A DNA stretch of 64,000 nucleotides, from assembly GCA_951812715.1 (NCBI GenBank), contig OX638323.1:310001-374000 (forward strand), read 5' to 3'. Numbering within the stretch: position 1 is the first letter of the stretch; every line of letters begins with the position of its first letter. The notes below the pieces were generated by a model. The model did no database searches and was not told the DNA's origin. It was given only the letters and a program-made list of their open reading frames with translations. A program made the position numbers and the translations under genes. The DNA comes from an uncultured Pseudohongiella sp. GTDB taxonomy: Bacteria > Pseudomonadota > Gammaproteobacteria > Pseudomonadales > Pseudohongiellaceae. Below, piece after piece: positions 8,024-17,706 of this stretch.

Positions 8024-10502
8024 GCCCGAAATACAGTACAAGCCGGCTCAGGTCGAAGAGGAAGCGCAACGGTATTGGCGGGAGCATGACAGTTTTCGGG
8101 CAACCGAAGATCCGACAAAGGAAAAGTTCTACTGTCTCTCGATGCTGCCCTACCCCAGCGGCCACCTGCACATGGGTCACGTCCGCAACTACTCCATCGG
8201 CGACGCCATCTCCCGCTATCATCGAATGAAAGGCAGGAATGTGCTGCAGCCAATGGGCTGGGACGCCTTCGGCCTGCCAGCGGAAAACTCCGCAATCCAG
8301 AACAAGGTGAATCCGGCCGCGTGGACTTACGATAATATCGATTACATGCGCGCCCAGTTACAGCGATTGGGATACGCTTACGACTGGCAGCGCGAACTGG
8401 CTACTTGCCACCCGGAATATTACCGCTGGGAACAATGGTTGTTTACGCGGCTGTTTCGCCAGGGTTTGGTTTACAAGGCGGAAGCCGAGGTCAACTGGGA
8501 TCCGGTCGACCAGACCGTACTTGCCAATGAGCAGGTGGTTGACGGCAAGGGCTGGCGCTCCGGTGCGCCGGTAGAGCGGCGGCGCATTCCACAATGGTTC
8601 TTCCGTATCTCCGACTTTGCCCAGGAATTGCTCGATGATCTGGAAGCGCTCGATGGCTGGCCGGATGCGGTGCGCACCATGCAGCGCAATTGGATCGGCC
8701 GCTCCGATGGCGTCGAAGTAGAATTCGCGGTCGCCGGGGATATCGATCATGAAACGCACCCGATCAAGGTGTTTACCACGCGTCCCGACACCTTGTTCGG
8801 CGTGACCAGCCTGTCGCTGGCGCCGCAGCATCCGCTGGCGCAAGGCGCCGCGGCGGAAAATTCCGCACTGAAACGATTTCTGCAAGAACTGACTGGCGCC
8901 AGTGTTGCCGAAGCGGACCTGATGACTATGGAAAAGCGCGGCATGGATACCGGACTGCAAGCAATCCATCCGCTAACCGGCGAGTTGCTACCGATCTATG
9001 TCGCCAATTTCGTGCTGATGAGTTATGGCTCGGGGGCGGTCATGTCAGTACCGGCCCACGACCAGCGCGACTGGGAATTCGCCGCCAGATACGGGCTTGA
9101 GATCCGCCAGGTCATCCGCCCGGCTGATCCGGACCAGGAATGCGATCTGAGCCGGGGGGCTTTCGTCGACCATGGCGTACTGATCAATTCAAGACAATTC
9201 GACGGCATGGATTTTCATGCCTCATGCAAAGCCATAGCCGAACGGCTGGAGGCCGCCGGTCAGGGCCGAAGGACCGTGAATTTCCGTCTGCGCGATTGGC
9301 TGGTTTCGAGGCAGCGCTATTGGGGGGCGCCCATTCCGGTTGTCAATTGTCCGAGTTGCGGCGCGGTGCCGGTGCCTGACGAAGAGTTGCCGGTTCGGCT
9401 GCCAGAAGATGTCGATTTCCATGGCCATGGTTCGCCCCTGTCCGATCTGGCGGATTTTATCAATGCCGATTGCCCGGAATGCGGCCGCGCCGCCACCAGG
9501 GAAACCGATACTTTTGACACCTTCATGGAATCGTCCTGGTATTACGCCCGTTATACCTGTGCCGATCAGGGCGGCGCCATGCTTGATGAGCGCGCGAATT
9601 ACTGGTTGCCCGTTGACCAGTACATCGGCGGTATAGAACACGCGATTCTGCATCTGCTCTACGCGCGCTTCTATCACAAGCTGCTGCGCAACGAAGGCAT
9701 GGTCCAGTCCGACGAGCCGTTCACCCGCCTGCTTACCCAGGGTATGGTGCTCAAGGACGGCAGCAAGATGTCCAAGTCCCGGGGCAATACCGTCGATCCG
9801 ATGTCCTTGATCGACCGATATGGCGCCGATACGGTGCGAATGTTCACCTTGTTCGCCGCCCCTCCGGAACAATCGCTGGAATGGTCGGACGCGGGCGTGG
9901 AAGGCAGTTTCCGTTTTCTGAAGCGGCTTTGGAAGATTGTACTTGGTCATCAGCCTTGTGATTTGCCCAATTTTTCCGATCTGGATCTGAGCGCGGAATT
10001 GAAATCATTGCGGCGCAAAACCCATGAGACCGTGGCCAGGGTGAGCCGGGATTTCGCGGAGCGATATGCTTTCAATACCGCCATCGCCGCCGTCATGGAA
10101 CTGCTGAACGCGTTGACCCGCTACAATCAGGAGCGCGCGGACTTCAATCAGATCGAGCGCTGGGTAATGCAGGAGGCGCTGGAAATGTCCACCCTCATGC
10201 TGGCGCCGATGGCGCCGCACTTCTGCCACGTGGTCTGGCGCTTGCTCGGCCATGAAGGCGCGATCATGGACGCTGACTGGCCGGAAGTTGATGCCTCGGC
10301 GCTTGAGAAGGATCAGACGCTGATCGTATTGCAAGTCAACGGCAAACTTCGCGGCCGCATGGAAGTGCCAGTGAATCTGCCTGAGGAACGCTTGCGCGAA
10401 ATCGTGCTGGAAAACGAATCCGTGCGAAAATTCACCGACGATGCCGGCATCAGACGGGTGATCGTAGTCCCCGGCAGGCTGGTGAACGTGGTAACAGGTT
10501 GA
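8016..10502 (+). CDS. leuS: Leucyl-tRNA synthetase
   Basis: 828 residues, a class Ia aminoacyl-tRNA synthetase charging tRNA-Leu. The HIGH signature appears as HMGH at 52-55 and KMSKS at 584-588; between them lies the CP1 editing domain (TRPDTLFG) and the zinc-binding insertion CPSCG...CPECG. The C-terminal anticodon-binding domain and the final ubiquitin-like LeuS tail ([12 protein letters not shown]) are intact. I start at the ATG at 8016 ([10 protein letters not shown]), which overlaps corC by eight bases; an open frame to 7986 is not conserved. It is followed with no gap by lptE, matching the standard leuS-lptE-holA order. Confidence 0.97.
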   Translation: MDKPEIQYKPAQVEEEAQRYWREHDSFRATEDPTKEKFYCLSMLPYPSGHLHMGHVRNYSIGDAISRYHRMKGRNVLQPMGWDAFGLPAENSAIQNKVNPAAWTYDNIDYMRAQLQRLGYAYDWQRELATCHPEYYRWEQWLFTRLFRQGLVYKAEAEVNWDPVDQTVLANEQVVDGKGWRSGAPVERRRIPQWFFRISDFAQELLDDLEALDGWPDAVRTMQRNWIGRSDGVEVEFAVAGDIDHETHPIKVFTTRPDTLFGVTSLSLAPQHPLAQGAAAENSALKRFLQELTGASVAEADLMTMEKRGMDTGLQAIHPLTGELLPIYVANFVLMSYGSGAVMSVPAHDQRDWEFAARYGLEIRQVIRPADPDQECDLSRGAFVDHGVLINSRQFDGMDFHASCKAIAERLEAAGQGRRTVNFRLRDWLVSRQRYWGAPIPVVNCPSCGAVPVPDEELPVRLPEDVDFHGHGSPLSDLADFINADCPECGRAATRETDTFDTFMESSWYYARYTCADQGGAMLDERANYWLPVDQYIGGIEHAILHLLYARFYHKLLRNEGMVQSDEPFTRLLTQGMVLKDGSKMSKSRGNTVDPMSLIDRYGADTVRMFTLFAAPPEQSLEWSDAGVEGSFRFLKRLWKIVLGHQPCDLPNFSDLDLSAELKSLRRKTHETVARVSRDFAERYAFNTAIAAVMELLNALTRYNQERADFNQIERWVMQEALEMSTLMLAPMAPHFCHVVWRLLGHEGAIMDADWPEVDASALEKDQTLIVLQVNGKLRGRMEVPVNLPEERLREIVLENESVRKFTDDAGIRRVIVVPGRLVNVVTG

Positions 10503-11012
10503 TTGGCCGTGATCCGGCGACGCCTGCTCATTCTGCTGCCGCTGATGCCGATCGCGCTTGGCGGCTGTGGCTACGGTCTGCGCGGCGCCGGCGGCGCCGC
10601 GCCGGGATTTACCGATTTGCGCCTGCGATTGGCACAGTCCGAGCCCGACTTCGAACGACTCATGCGACGCGGCCTCGAAGCGGCCGGCATTCGCCTGCAT
10701 GAAGCCGAGGAAGCAAATGTTCAAGGGTTTCCTCTACTCGCCATAGGCCCCGAACAGTTCTCGGGCCGGCCCGCGAGTACGACGGTACAGGCTCGCGCCG
10801 CACAGATTACCTTGCAACTTGCGGTTCGCTTCAGTCTGGCGGATGGTGAAACATTGCTGATCGATTCCGAAACCCTTTCCGCGGAAAGGACGTATTACCA
10901 GGATTTGCGCACTATCGCAGGCAATCGCGAGGAAGCCGAGCTATTGCGGGAAGAAATGCGGCGAGATATTGCAAGCCAGCTATTGCGGCGGTTGGCGGCC
11001 GTCGGACGATGA
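10503..11012 (+). CDS. lptE: LPS-assembly lipoprotein LptE
   Basis: 169 residues. The outer-membrane lipoprotein that plugs the LptD barrel and helps insert lipopolysaccharide. It has a basic start, a hydrophobic segment and a lipobox ending at Cys22 (LGGC), followed by the typical GYGLRG stretch. No ATG is present near the N-terminus: the start is either TTG at 10503, directly after the leuS stop codon, or GTG at 10509, both leaving the signal peptide whole. The sequence is divergent, as usual for LptE, but position between leuS and holA supports the call. The 3' end overlaps holA by four bases (ATGA). Confidence 0.9.
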   Translation: MAVIRRRLLILLPLMPIALGGCGYGLRGAGGAAPGFTDLRLRLAQSEPDFERLMRRGLEAAGIRLHEAEEANVQGFPLLAIGPEQFSGRPASTTVQARAAQITLQLAVRFSLADGETLLIDSETLSAERTYYQDLRTIAGNREEAELLREEMRRDIASQLLRRLAAVGR

Positions 11013-12082
11013 AAATCCGCGCGAATCAACTTGCCGGATCATTGCGCAAGCAGTCTTCGCTCCTGTATTGGCTGGCGGGAGATGAAATTCTACTATTGCA
11101 GGAAGCCGCTGACGAAGTTCGCAAGTATTGGCGCGATGCCGGTTTCACGGAACGCGAAGTTTATCACGCCGAACAAGGCTTCGACTGGCGCGATTTCCTA
11201 TACGCGCTCGATAGCACCTCGCTGTTTGCCGACCGAAAACTGCTGGAACTGCGACTCTATGGCAACAAACTTGACAGCGCGGGCCGGGAAGCGATTGCCG
11301 GCTATATTGAAAAAGCCGCCGATGACTTCCGACTGCTGATCAGCGGGCCCAGGCTAGATTCATCCACTTTGTCCACCAAGTGGTTCAAGCAACTGGAGCA
11401 AGATATAGTTCTGGTGCAGATCTGGCCCATTGATCGGAGCAGGCTGCCGGCCTGGCTGCGGCAGCGCCTGGCCGCGGCAGGCATTGCGGCCGACGATGCC
11501 GCATTGCAGGTATTGACCGACCGAGTGGAAGGCAATCTGTTGGCGGCACGGCAGGAAATCGAGAAACTCGCCCTGCTCGCCGGAGCCAAGCCTGGCGTCG
11601 AGGTTCAATTGACCGGCAATGACGTCCTTCGGCTGGTTTCCGATAGTTCCCGTTATGATGTCGGCAAACTGGCGGATGCCGCGCTGAATGGCGAAATCGC
11701 CCGAGCCCAGCGCGTTCTTGGCGGACTGCGGGTCGAAGGCGTATTCCCGCTGCTGATCCTTGCCGTGCTCAGCCGGGAATTGCGGCAATTGCTGGATATG
11801 CTGGAAAAAATCGGCAACGGTCAGGACATCGGTCAGGCGATGTCGAGTTCGCGCGTCTGGCAAAACCGCAAGCCCATGGTGTCCCGGGCCCTGAACCGGT
11901 TAACCGCGGATGCAGTCCAGCACATGCTTGAGCAATGCAAGCTTATCGATCATGCCGTCAAGGGCTTGCGCCGCGCCAATCCCTGGGACGAATTGAGCCA
12001 ATTGACCTTGCGGTTCAGCGGCTACGAGACCGCCACCCGACAAAACCTCAATTCAGGCCGCGCCGTTCCAGCAAGGCGTTGA
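11009..12082 (+). CDS. holA: DNA polymerase III delta subunit
   Basis: 357 residues. The clamp-loader subunit that opens the beta sliding clamp, working with the DnaX product encoded in this window at 42655-44154. The N-terminal beta-interacting segment (LYWLAGDEILLLQEAADEVR), the middle AAA+-like domain (LLISGPRLD, then VQIWPIDRSRLPAWLRQRL) and the C-terminal oligomerisation domain (AAIDRAIKG-type helices near LIDHAVKGLRRANPWDEL) are all present. It is translationally coupled to lptE by an ATGA overlap. Its last 35 bases overlap the end of the convergent M3 peptidase gene. Confidence 0.95.
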   Translation: MKIRANQLAGSLRKQSSLLYWLAGDEILLLQEAADEVRKYWRDAGFTEREVYHAEQGFDWRDFLYALDSTSLFADRKLLELRLYGNKLDSAGREAIAGYIEKAADDFRLLISGPRLDSSTLSTKWFKQLEQDIVLVQIWPIDRSRLPAWLRQRLAAAGIAADDAALQVLTDRVEGNLLAARQEIEKLALLAGAKPGVEVQLTGNDVLRLVSDSSRYDVGKLADAALNGEIARAQRVLGGLRVEGVFPLLILAVLSRELRQLLDMLEKIGNGQDIGQAMSSSRVWQNRKPMVSRALNRLTADAVQHMLEQCKLIDHAVKGLRRANPWDELSQLTLRFSGYETATRQNLNSGRAVPARR

Positions 12083-14210
12083 TGTCGGCATCCCTGCCGC
12101 GGAAATTACGGAACAGGGTCATGGCGTCTTCCGCTCCACCCCGAGATAACAAGGCGCTGCGAAAATGGGCGCCGTTTTCGCGCAGCAGGCCGTCGTTTTC
12201 GCGGAACCATTCCACCGAGTCCGCATCAAGAACCTCACTCCAGATATACGAGTAATAGCCAGCGGAATATCCGCCCATGATGTGGGAAAAGTATGGCGCC
12301 CGATAGCGTGGCGGAATCTCTTCCATGCCGATTCCCGCCTGCTCCAGCGCCATCGCTTCAAAATCCATCACTTCTTCAGCGCTGGGCACGTCCTCGGGAG
12401 CAAGTTGGTGCAAGGACTGATCGACTATCGAGGCGGCAAGGTATTCCGCGGTAGCGAAACCCTGGTTGAATTGCTGGGTCGAAAGCACCTTGTCGAGCAG
12501 TTCCCGGGGCATAGCTTCGCCGGTTTCATAATGCACCGCATAGTTTTCCAGCACTTCAGGCCACACCGCCCACATCTCGTTGACCTGGGAAGGATATTCG
12601 ACGAAGTCTCGCGGCACCCGGGTGCCCGAGAAACTCGGGTAGCGGACATCGGAGAACATGCCATGCAGGGCATGACCGAATTCATGGAACGCCGTTGTTA
12701 CCTCGTCGAAACTGAGCAAAGTCGGTTCTCCTTCCGGCGGCTTGGTAATGTTGAGATGGTTGGCGACCACTGGACGGCTGCCGAGCAGGTGGGATTGGGC
12801 GATATAGGCATTCATCCAGGCGCCGCCGCGCTTGTTGGGACGGGCGTAGGAGTCGATGATGAACAAGGCCAGCGTCTCGCCGGTAACATCGAAAACCTCG
12901 AACACGCGCACATCCTCCTGGTACACCGGCAGATCGAAGCGTTCCTCGAAAGTAATGCCATACAACTGTTCAGCGGCATGGAATATACCGCGCAGCAGCA
13001 CATTGTCCAATTCGAAATAGGGTCGCAATTCACTTTCGTCAAAGTCGAAACGATCGGCGCGCAGAATTTCCGTGTAATAAGCCCAGTCCCAAGCCGCCAG
13101 CGTAAAATCCTCGCCCTCGTCGTAGATCATCTGTTGCAAATCCGCCGCTTCGCGCCGGGCATTGGCTACGGTCGGCGGAGCGAGTTCAGCCAGTCGCTGA
13201 TTTACCGCCTCGACCGAGCCGGCGGTTTCGTCTTCCAGAATATACGCGGCATGATTTTCGTAACCGAGCATTCTTGCCCGCTCGGCGCGCAACCGCAGCA
13301 CTTCAGTCAGCGTTTCCCGATTATCGTATTCTCCGCCGCGGGAGCCCCGGGATAGAGAGGTTTCCAGCATGCGCCGGCGCAGGTCGCGATTCTGCAAACT
13401 GGCCAGGGCGGGTTGGCCGCTGGTATTCAACAAGGGCAGTACGAACTGACCTGTCAGTTCGCGCGATTCGGCGGCATTTTCCGCCGCGGTGATCAGCGCC
13501 TCGTCCAGGCCTGCCAGTTCTTCCCGGCTGTCAACTACAATCGACAACTCATTGACTTCATTAAGAACATTCTGGCTGAATTGAGTTTCCAGCACGGCAA
13601 TTCGCGCATTTATTTCCTTTAGCTGCTCCTGCTCTTCCTCGTCCAGCGCGGCGCCCGCCCGCACGAAATCGATATAGGTTCGCTCGAGCAATCGGTGAGA
13701 TTCAGCGTCCAGACCCAATTCGTCCCGATCTTCGTGCAAGGCGGAGATACGCGCGAACAGGTCACGGTTCAGCAGAATAGCATCGTTGTGAGCCGCGAGT
13801 TCCGGCGCCAGTTGCTGCTCCAGCGCCTGGATTTCGTCATTTGTATGCGCACTCGACAGGGCGAAGAATACCGAAGACACCCGATTGAGCAATTGCCCGC
13901 TCAACTCGAGCGCTACGATGGTATTTTCAAAGTCGGCGGCGGCCTCTTGTCCGGAGATGGCTTCGACTTCCGCGATCTGTTCGGCCATGCCGCGTTCAAA
14001 AGCAGGCTGATAATGCGCATTTGCAATCAGATCGAACGGCGGAAAACTGAAGAAATACGGACTTTCCATGAAAAATGGATTCTCCGCCACGCTTGCCTCG
14101 ACTTCAGGTTGCGCGTCCCCGGCTTGCGCCGGGGCCTGCTGTTCGCCGGAACACGCCGCGAGCATTGCCAGCAGTGACGTTGTTCCCAGAATCTTCAAAT
14201 ACTTGCTCAT
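12048..14210 (-). CDS. M3-family zinc metallopeptidase, lipoprotein (Dcp-like)
   Basis: 720 residues. An M3 peptidase of the oligopeptidase A/peptidyl-dipeptidase Dcp group. The zinc site HEFGH is at about 509-513 within FHEFGHALHGMFSDV, with the third ligand expected in the following EYPSQVNEMW helix. It has a lipoprotein signal (MSKYLKILG..., lipobox LAAC, Cys20) followed by a Gln/Ala-rich spacer, so it is probably anchored in the periplasm rather than cytosolic. It likely trims dipeptides or short peptides; substrate is unknown. It ends in convergent overlap with holA (35 bases). It may be the last gene of the minus-strand block that starts near lipB. Confidence 0.9.
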   Translation of the reverse strand: MSKYLKILGTTSLLAMLAACSGEQQAPAQAGDAQPEVEASVAENPFFMESPYFFSFPPFDLIANAHYQPAFERGMAEQIAEVEAISGQEAAADFENTIVALELSGQLLNRVSSVFFALSSAHTNDEIQALEQQLAPELAAHNDAILLNRDLFARISALHEDRDELGLDAESHRLLERTYIDFVRAGAALDEEEQEQLKEINARIAVLETQFSQNVLNEVNELSIVVDSREELAGLDEALITAAENAAESRELTGQFVLPLLNTSGQPALASLQNRDLRRRMLETSLSRGSRGGEYDNRETLTEVLRLRAERARMLGYENHAAYILEDETAGSVEAVNQRLAELAPPTVANARREAADLQQMIYDEGEDFTLAAWDWAYYTEILRADRFDFDESELRPYFELDNVLLRGIFHAAEQLYGITFEERFDLPVYQEDVRVFEVFDVTGETLALFIIDSYARPNKRGGAWMNAYIAQSHLLGSRPVVANHLNITKPPEGEPTLLSFDEVTTAFHEFGHALHGMFSDVRYPSFSGTRVPRDFVEYPSQVNEMWAVWPEVLENYAVHYETGEAMPRELLDKVLSTQQFNQGFATAEYLAASIVDQSLHQLAPEDVPSAEEVMDFEAMALEQAGIGMEEIPPRYRAPYFSHIMGGYSAGYYSYIWSEVLDADSVEWFRENDGLLRENGAHFRSALLSRGGAEDAMTLFRNFRGRDADINALLERRGLN

Positions 14211-14264
14211 AAAGGTTTGCCTCGTTTCCTATTCTTTGCGATCAGGTCATCGCGGTTATGCGGT

Positions 14265-15089
14265 TCAAGCGCCCAATTGTCTCGCCAGATCCAGAAAATC
14301 AGTAGCTGTCACATCAAAATCGCCGCTGGAATCCGGCGTAAAAGGCCGATCCGGGCCTCGTTCCAACGGCCGCGGCACGTAACCGGTGCGCATTCCCAGG
14401 GCCGCCGCGGCGCGCAGGTCACCTGGGTGGGCCGCGACCATCATTACCTGTTCCGGAGCAAGACCCAGCAGATCCACGGCTTTCAGGTATACCTCGGGGT
14501 GCGGTTTGTAGTGCCCGGCAAGCTCGGCTGAAAGGATCGCGTCCCAGGGCAGCCCGGCGTTCCTGGCCATATTGGTCAGCAAGGCGACATTGCCGTTGGA
14601 CAAGGTCGCGATTACGTAGCGCGTCTTCAGCCTGTTCAATCCCGCCACCGAATCCGGCCATGGGGAAAGCCGATGCCAGGCATGGTTGAAATGCACTCTC
14701 TCCTCCTCCGTGAGTTCCTCTAGTCCGTATTCCTCGATCAGTTCATCGAGAATTATCCGATGCAGGCTATCGATCTTGGTCCAGGGCAGATCACCGCTGC
14801 GAACCCGGTTCATCGACGGTCCATAACCGGCGCGCCAGCGATCGGCGAATTCATGCCAGTCGACGTCGAATTCCTTGCCTGCCGCCAGCAATTGGCCTTC
14901 TCGCGCGATCGAAGCGCGCCAGTCGACGACGGTGCCGAAAACATCGAAAGTCAATGCCTGGACCTGTTGCAAGGGGCCGTCCGGCTGCGCGAAAGCGGAA
15001 TTGCCGATTGCACTCATTCCCGCCGCGAGGGTCAAGGCGCCGGCGGCGAATTCCCGCCTGGTCAGACTGATGCCGGCAGGTTCGTTCAT
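14265..15089 (-). CDS. Haloacid dehalogenase type II-like hydrolase with Tat signal
   Basis: 274 residues. A HAD-superfamily hydrolase resembling L-2-haloacid dehalogenases: the nucleophile Asp is in LTFDVFGTVVDWR, motif II is ATLSNGN, the Lys is in GHYKPHPEVY and the acidic motif is MVAAHPGDLRAA. The last has HPGD where classic enzymes have an HxxD-type loop. The N-terminus has a Tat-type signal (LTRREFAAG followed by an Ala-rich hydrophobic stretch ending AFA), so the enzyme is exported folded. I choose the ATG at 15089 because the Tat signal starts there and an AAAGG lies upstream; the frame stays open to 15191. True dehalogenase activity is not assured, since many homologues are phosphatases. 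Confidence 0.82.
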   Translation of the reverse strand: MNEPAGISLTRREFAAGALTLAAGMSAIGNSAFAQPDGPLQQVQALTFDVFGTVVDWRASIAREGQLLAAGKEFDVDWHEFADRWRAGYGPSMNRVRSGDLPWTKIDSLHRIILDELIEEYGLEELTEEERVHFNHAWHRLSPWPDSVAGLNRLKTRYVIATLSNGNVALLTNMARNAGLPWDAILSAELAGHYKPHPEVYLKAVDLLGLAPEQVMMVAAHPGDLRAAAALGMRTGYVPRPLERGPDRPFTPDSSGDFDVTATDFLDLARQLGA

Positions 15090-15249
15090 GGATGCATACC
15101 TTTTACTGAAACGATTGTCAGGCGGGATATGGCTATGGCTAAATCTTGCTCGATATGCGCTGAAACTGGCACAACCCCATGTCATGCGCACTAAATCCCG
15201 ACTGCCTGGACTTGCCGATAAAGCGACGGATATGACTGTGCGGGCTTTC

Positions 15250-15348
15250 GCCGACCTTCGGTGATTATCGCAAATAAACCAACAAAATTGCCTATGATTG
15301 CTGGCGCCGATCTTTGGTGATTATTGCAAAAAAACCAGCAATATTGCC
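15250..15348. repeat. Direct repeat duplicating the symporter 3' end
   Basis: Two 43-base direct repeats (15250-15292 and 15306-15348) match at 37 positions. The second copy covers the last eight codons and stop of the NSS symporter gene plus downstream bases. The first, in the intergenic region, carries the same coding end with substitutions, and would read AILLVYLR then stop where the gene reads AILLVFLQ. This looks like an old local duplication of the gene's end. Confidence 0.75.
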
Positions 15349-16661
15349 ATTGGACAAATGAATTTCACATACAAGGGCCAGATTTTCCAGAACAGGCCGG
15401 ATTCCGCATTCGGACAGCCCTGAGAGATTTCCTTGAGTACCGCGTCGCGGCGCCAGATCCAGGCGACGAAAATACAGAAGAAGAAGCCGAGCAGAGGCTG
15501 GCTCACCTCGGTGGCGTAGGTTACCACGAAGTCGAATAGCGGATCGAAATTAAGGACGATTACCAGGCTGACGCAGGTCACGATAGCGCCGATCAGCAGC
15601 GCTGCCCTGCCCCGGCTCATGTTGCCGCTTTCCACCGCGTATGCCACCGGAACCTCCAGCATGGAAATTGAAGATGTCAGCGAGGCGATCGTCATCAGCA
15701 GAAAAAACGCCAGCGCGACAAACACGCCCGCGGCGCCCATGTCGCCGAAGAGTTCCGGCAGCACCGATACGATCAGCGCGGGACCGGCAACCAGACCGCC
15801 ATCTGCATTGAATATTTCCACGCCATTGGCCAATGCGACGTACATCGCCGGCAGAATCAACATGCCGGCGATCACTGCAATACCGATATCAAGCAGCGCC
15901 ACCAGACTGCCGGTTACAGGCAGATTTTCGCCCTTGCTGATATAGGAACCGTAAATCAGCATCGTGCCCACGCCAAGGGAGAGGGAGAAGAACGCCTGGC
16001 CCATGGCGTCCACCACCAGGCTGGGATTGGCGAGTTGGGAAAAATCGGGCACCAGGTAGGCGTGCACGCCATCCATTGCCCCCGGCAAGGTCAATACATA
16101 GAAAATCAGTAGCAGCAATATCAGGATCAGCATCGGCATCAGCCGGGAAGCCCAACGCTCGATGCCGTTCTTCACCCCCGCGCGGATGATATGGATCGTC
16201 AGCGCCATGAACAGCGCCATGAAAATGGCATTGCGCCACGAAGTGTCTCTGGTAAGCCAGCTCGCCAGCTCCGAGGCGCCAAAAAGCCGCGCCAGCGGGT
16301 CAAGGAAGAAAGCCATCATCCAACCGCTGACGATGGCATAGAAACTCAGGATGAAGCTAACCGTAACGATCCCCAAGGCGCCGACGGCCACGGCAAGAGC
16401 GCGTGTCTTTGGTCCCCGGGAGATGCTTTGCAGCGCCTTGATCGAATTGGACTTGGCGTGGCGGCCAATGATCAATTCCGCCATCAGTGCCGGATACGCC
16501 AAGGCAAACGCCAGAACGAGATAGGTAAAGAGAAAGGCCGCACCGCCATTGGATGCGGCATTGGTCGGGAAGCCCCAGATATTGCCCAGCCCTACCGCGG
16601 ACCCTGATGCCGCCATCAGAAACCCGAAGCGGGAACTGAATTCGCCGCGGCTGGCCGTCAC
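15321..16661 (-). CDS. Neurotransmitter:sodium symporter (SNF/NSS) family transporter
   Basis: 446 residues with about 11-12 transmembrane helices of LeuT fold. The TM1 signature is SAVGLGNIWGFP; the unwound region that binds Na+ and substrate is intact. Where LeuT has Arg30 of the extracellular gate (NFLRFP) this protein has Gly (NIWGFP), a variant I recall in other bacterial members. It probably takes up an amino acid with Na+. I prefer the GTG at 16661, which has AGGAA five bases upstream and gives MTASRGEFSSRFGF; the longer reading opens at a TTG (16706) whose TTGA overlaps the stop of the upstream gene. The 3' end is duplicated downstream. Confidence 0.9.
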   Translation of the reverse strand: MTASRGEFSSRFGFLMAASGSAVGLGNIWGFPTNAASNGGAAFLFTYLVLAFALAYPALMAELIIGRHAKSNSIKALQSISRGPKTRALAVAVGALGIVTVSFILSFYAIVSGWMMAFFLDPLARLFGASELASWLTRDTSWRNAIFMALFMALTIHIIRAGVKNGIERWASRLMPMLILILLLLIFYVLTLPGAMDGVHAYLVPDFSQLANPSLVVDAMGQAFFSLSLGVGTMLIYGSYISKGENLPVTGSLVALLDIGIAVIAGMLILPAMYVALANGVEIFNADGGLVAGPALIVSVLPELFGDMGAAGVFVALAFFLLMTIASLTSSISMLEVPVAYAVESGNMSRGRAALLIGAIVTCVSLVIVLNFDPLFDFVVTYATEVSQPLLGFFFCIFVAWIWRRDAVLKEISQGCPNAESGLFWKIWPLYVKFICPMAILLVFLQ

Positions 16662-16702
16662 TCCGTTCCTGCCAGCAGCAACTGCCGGCGCATCTTGAGA
16701 AT

Positions 16703-17704
16703 TCAATTCGAGTCCACTTCCTGTTGCCTGGCGCCGGCAAGAATGCCGGGCAAGGCGTAATTGCCCTCATGACAGGCGTATTCGTATAGCCGATCTCCCG
16801 GTCGCAACGGTATCTCGGCGCTCCAGGGCCGGCTATAGGCGGTTTCGTCCTCGACCGTGAATTCGTAGAGGAGTTCGTCCGCGGCGACGCGGGTAAAGCG
16901 TTCGGTCACGGTCGCCGATGGCGGCAGATATAGCGAATGCTTGATCGCGAAGCGAAAGCTCTGCTGCGGGTGGAACTTGATCGTGTCCACTATCAGCGTG
17001 TCTCCTTCCCAGCGGCCAACGGAATCGCCTAGCCACGGCGTGAATACGTCTTCCAGCGGTTCGCCGCCGAGCCGGATAATGCGGGCGTCATGATTCATTT
17101 CCACCAGAATCATGACGTAGTTTTCGTTCTGAACGATCTGGTAGGTATTGTTATAGAGCACCGGTAACATCGGCGGTCCTCCGGTTGAGCCGAAGCCGAC
17201 CATGCATCGCTCGCCGAGAGGGCGCTGTTCCGGCCCGTCGTAACCCGACCGCCGGCCATACTCCATGAATGCGAGCCCCGCCGCCTCGGTGTAGGGAATC
17301 TGTCCATCGGGCGGATCGACGATGAACGAGGTGCGAAATTCACCCATTACCCGGGCAAGCCGAGTGCCTGGATCGATCCAGAACGCGTTATAACCCGCAT
17401 CGGTATCACCGTCGGACGGCGGCGGCCGATCCGGATCGCTTGGAGCATTGTCCAGTTCGGTCAATTGATTGAACGCGGCCGAATTTTCCAGTTGCCGCGC
17501 CTCTTCCGCGGAAACCACCAGCTTTTCGCCCAGCGCCGGATCCCGTTCCAGCGTCGTGATGCTGGCTGATGTCCAGACGCCTTGCAGATCCGGCGCGCCA
17601 TATTCATTTCGCGGCGCCTGCCATTGCTCTTGCGCCTCGGCCAATCCGGCCGCCAACAGGAAAACCGCCCCGACAGCGAGAATTTTCTTTTTCATGGCAT
17701 CCAT
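16703..17704 (-). CDS. Secreted protein of an uncharacterised LQGVW-type family
   Basis: 333 residues with a signal peptide (MKKKILAVGAVFLLAAGLAEA). The mature part opens with APDLQGVWTSASITTLERDP and ends with YEYACHEGNYALPGILAGAR. I recall both as marks of a large family of periplasmic or extracellular proteins in Proteobacteria and Acidobacteria that carry only 'hypothetical protein' names. In between are GERCMVGFGSTGGPPMLP and GRWEGDTLIVDTIKF; the sequence is beta-rich and acidic, with no catalytic motif I recognise. The start at 17704 (MDAM...) follows the upstream cupin-like gene's stop codon by two bases; the ATG at 17695 is equally possible. It is probably cotranscribed with the cupin-like gene and the symporter. 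No function should be assigned. Confidence 0.75.
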   Translation of the reverse strand: MDAMKKKILAVGAVFLLAAGLAEAQEQWQAPRNEYGAPDLQGVWTSASITTLERDPALGEKLVVSAEEARQLENSAAFNQLTELDNAPSDPDRPPPSDGDTDAGYNAFWIDPGTRLARVMGEFRTSFIVDPPDGQIPYTEAAGLAFMEYGRRSGYDGPEQRPLGERCMVGFGSTGGPPMLPVLYNNTYQIVQNENYVMILVEMNHDARIIRLGGEPLEDVFTPWLGDSVGRWEGDTLIVDTIKFHPQQSFRFAIKHSLYLPPSATVTERFTRVAADELLYEFTVEDETAYSRPWSAEIPLRPGDRLYEYACHEGNYALPGILAGARQQEVDSN

Positions 17705-17706
17705 AT

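Noticed and set aside
12165..13355. Open frame of 396 codons on the + strand inside the M3 peptidase gene
   Set aside because: Antisense shadow of a strongly conserved coding sequence; composition is that of a mirrored reading.
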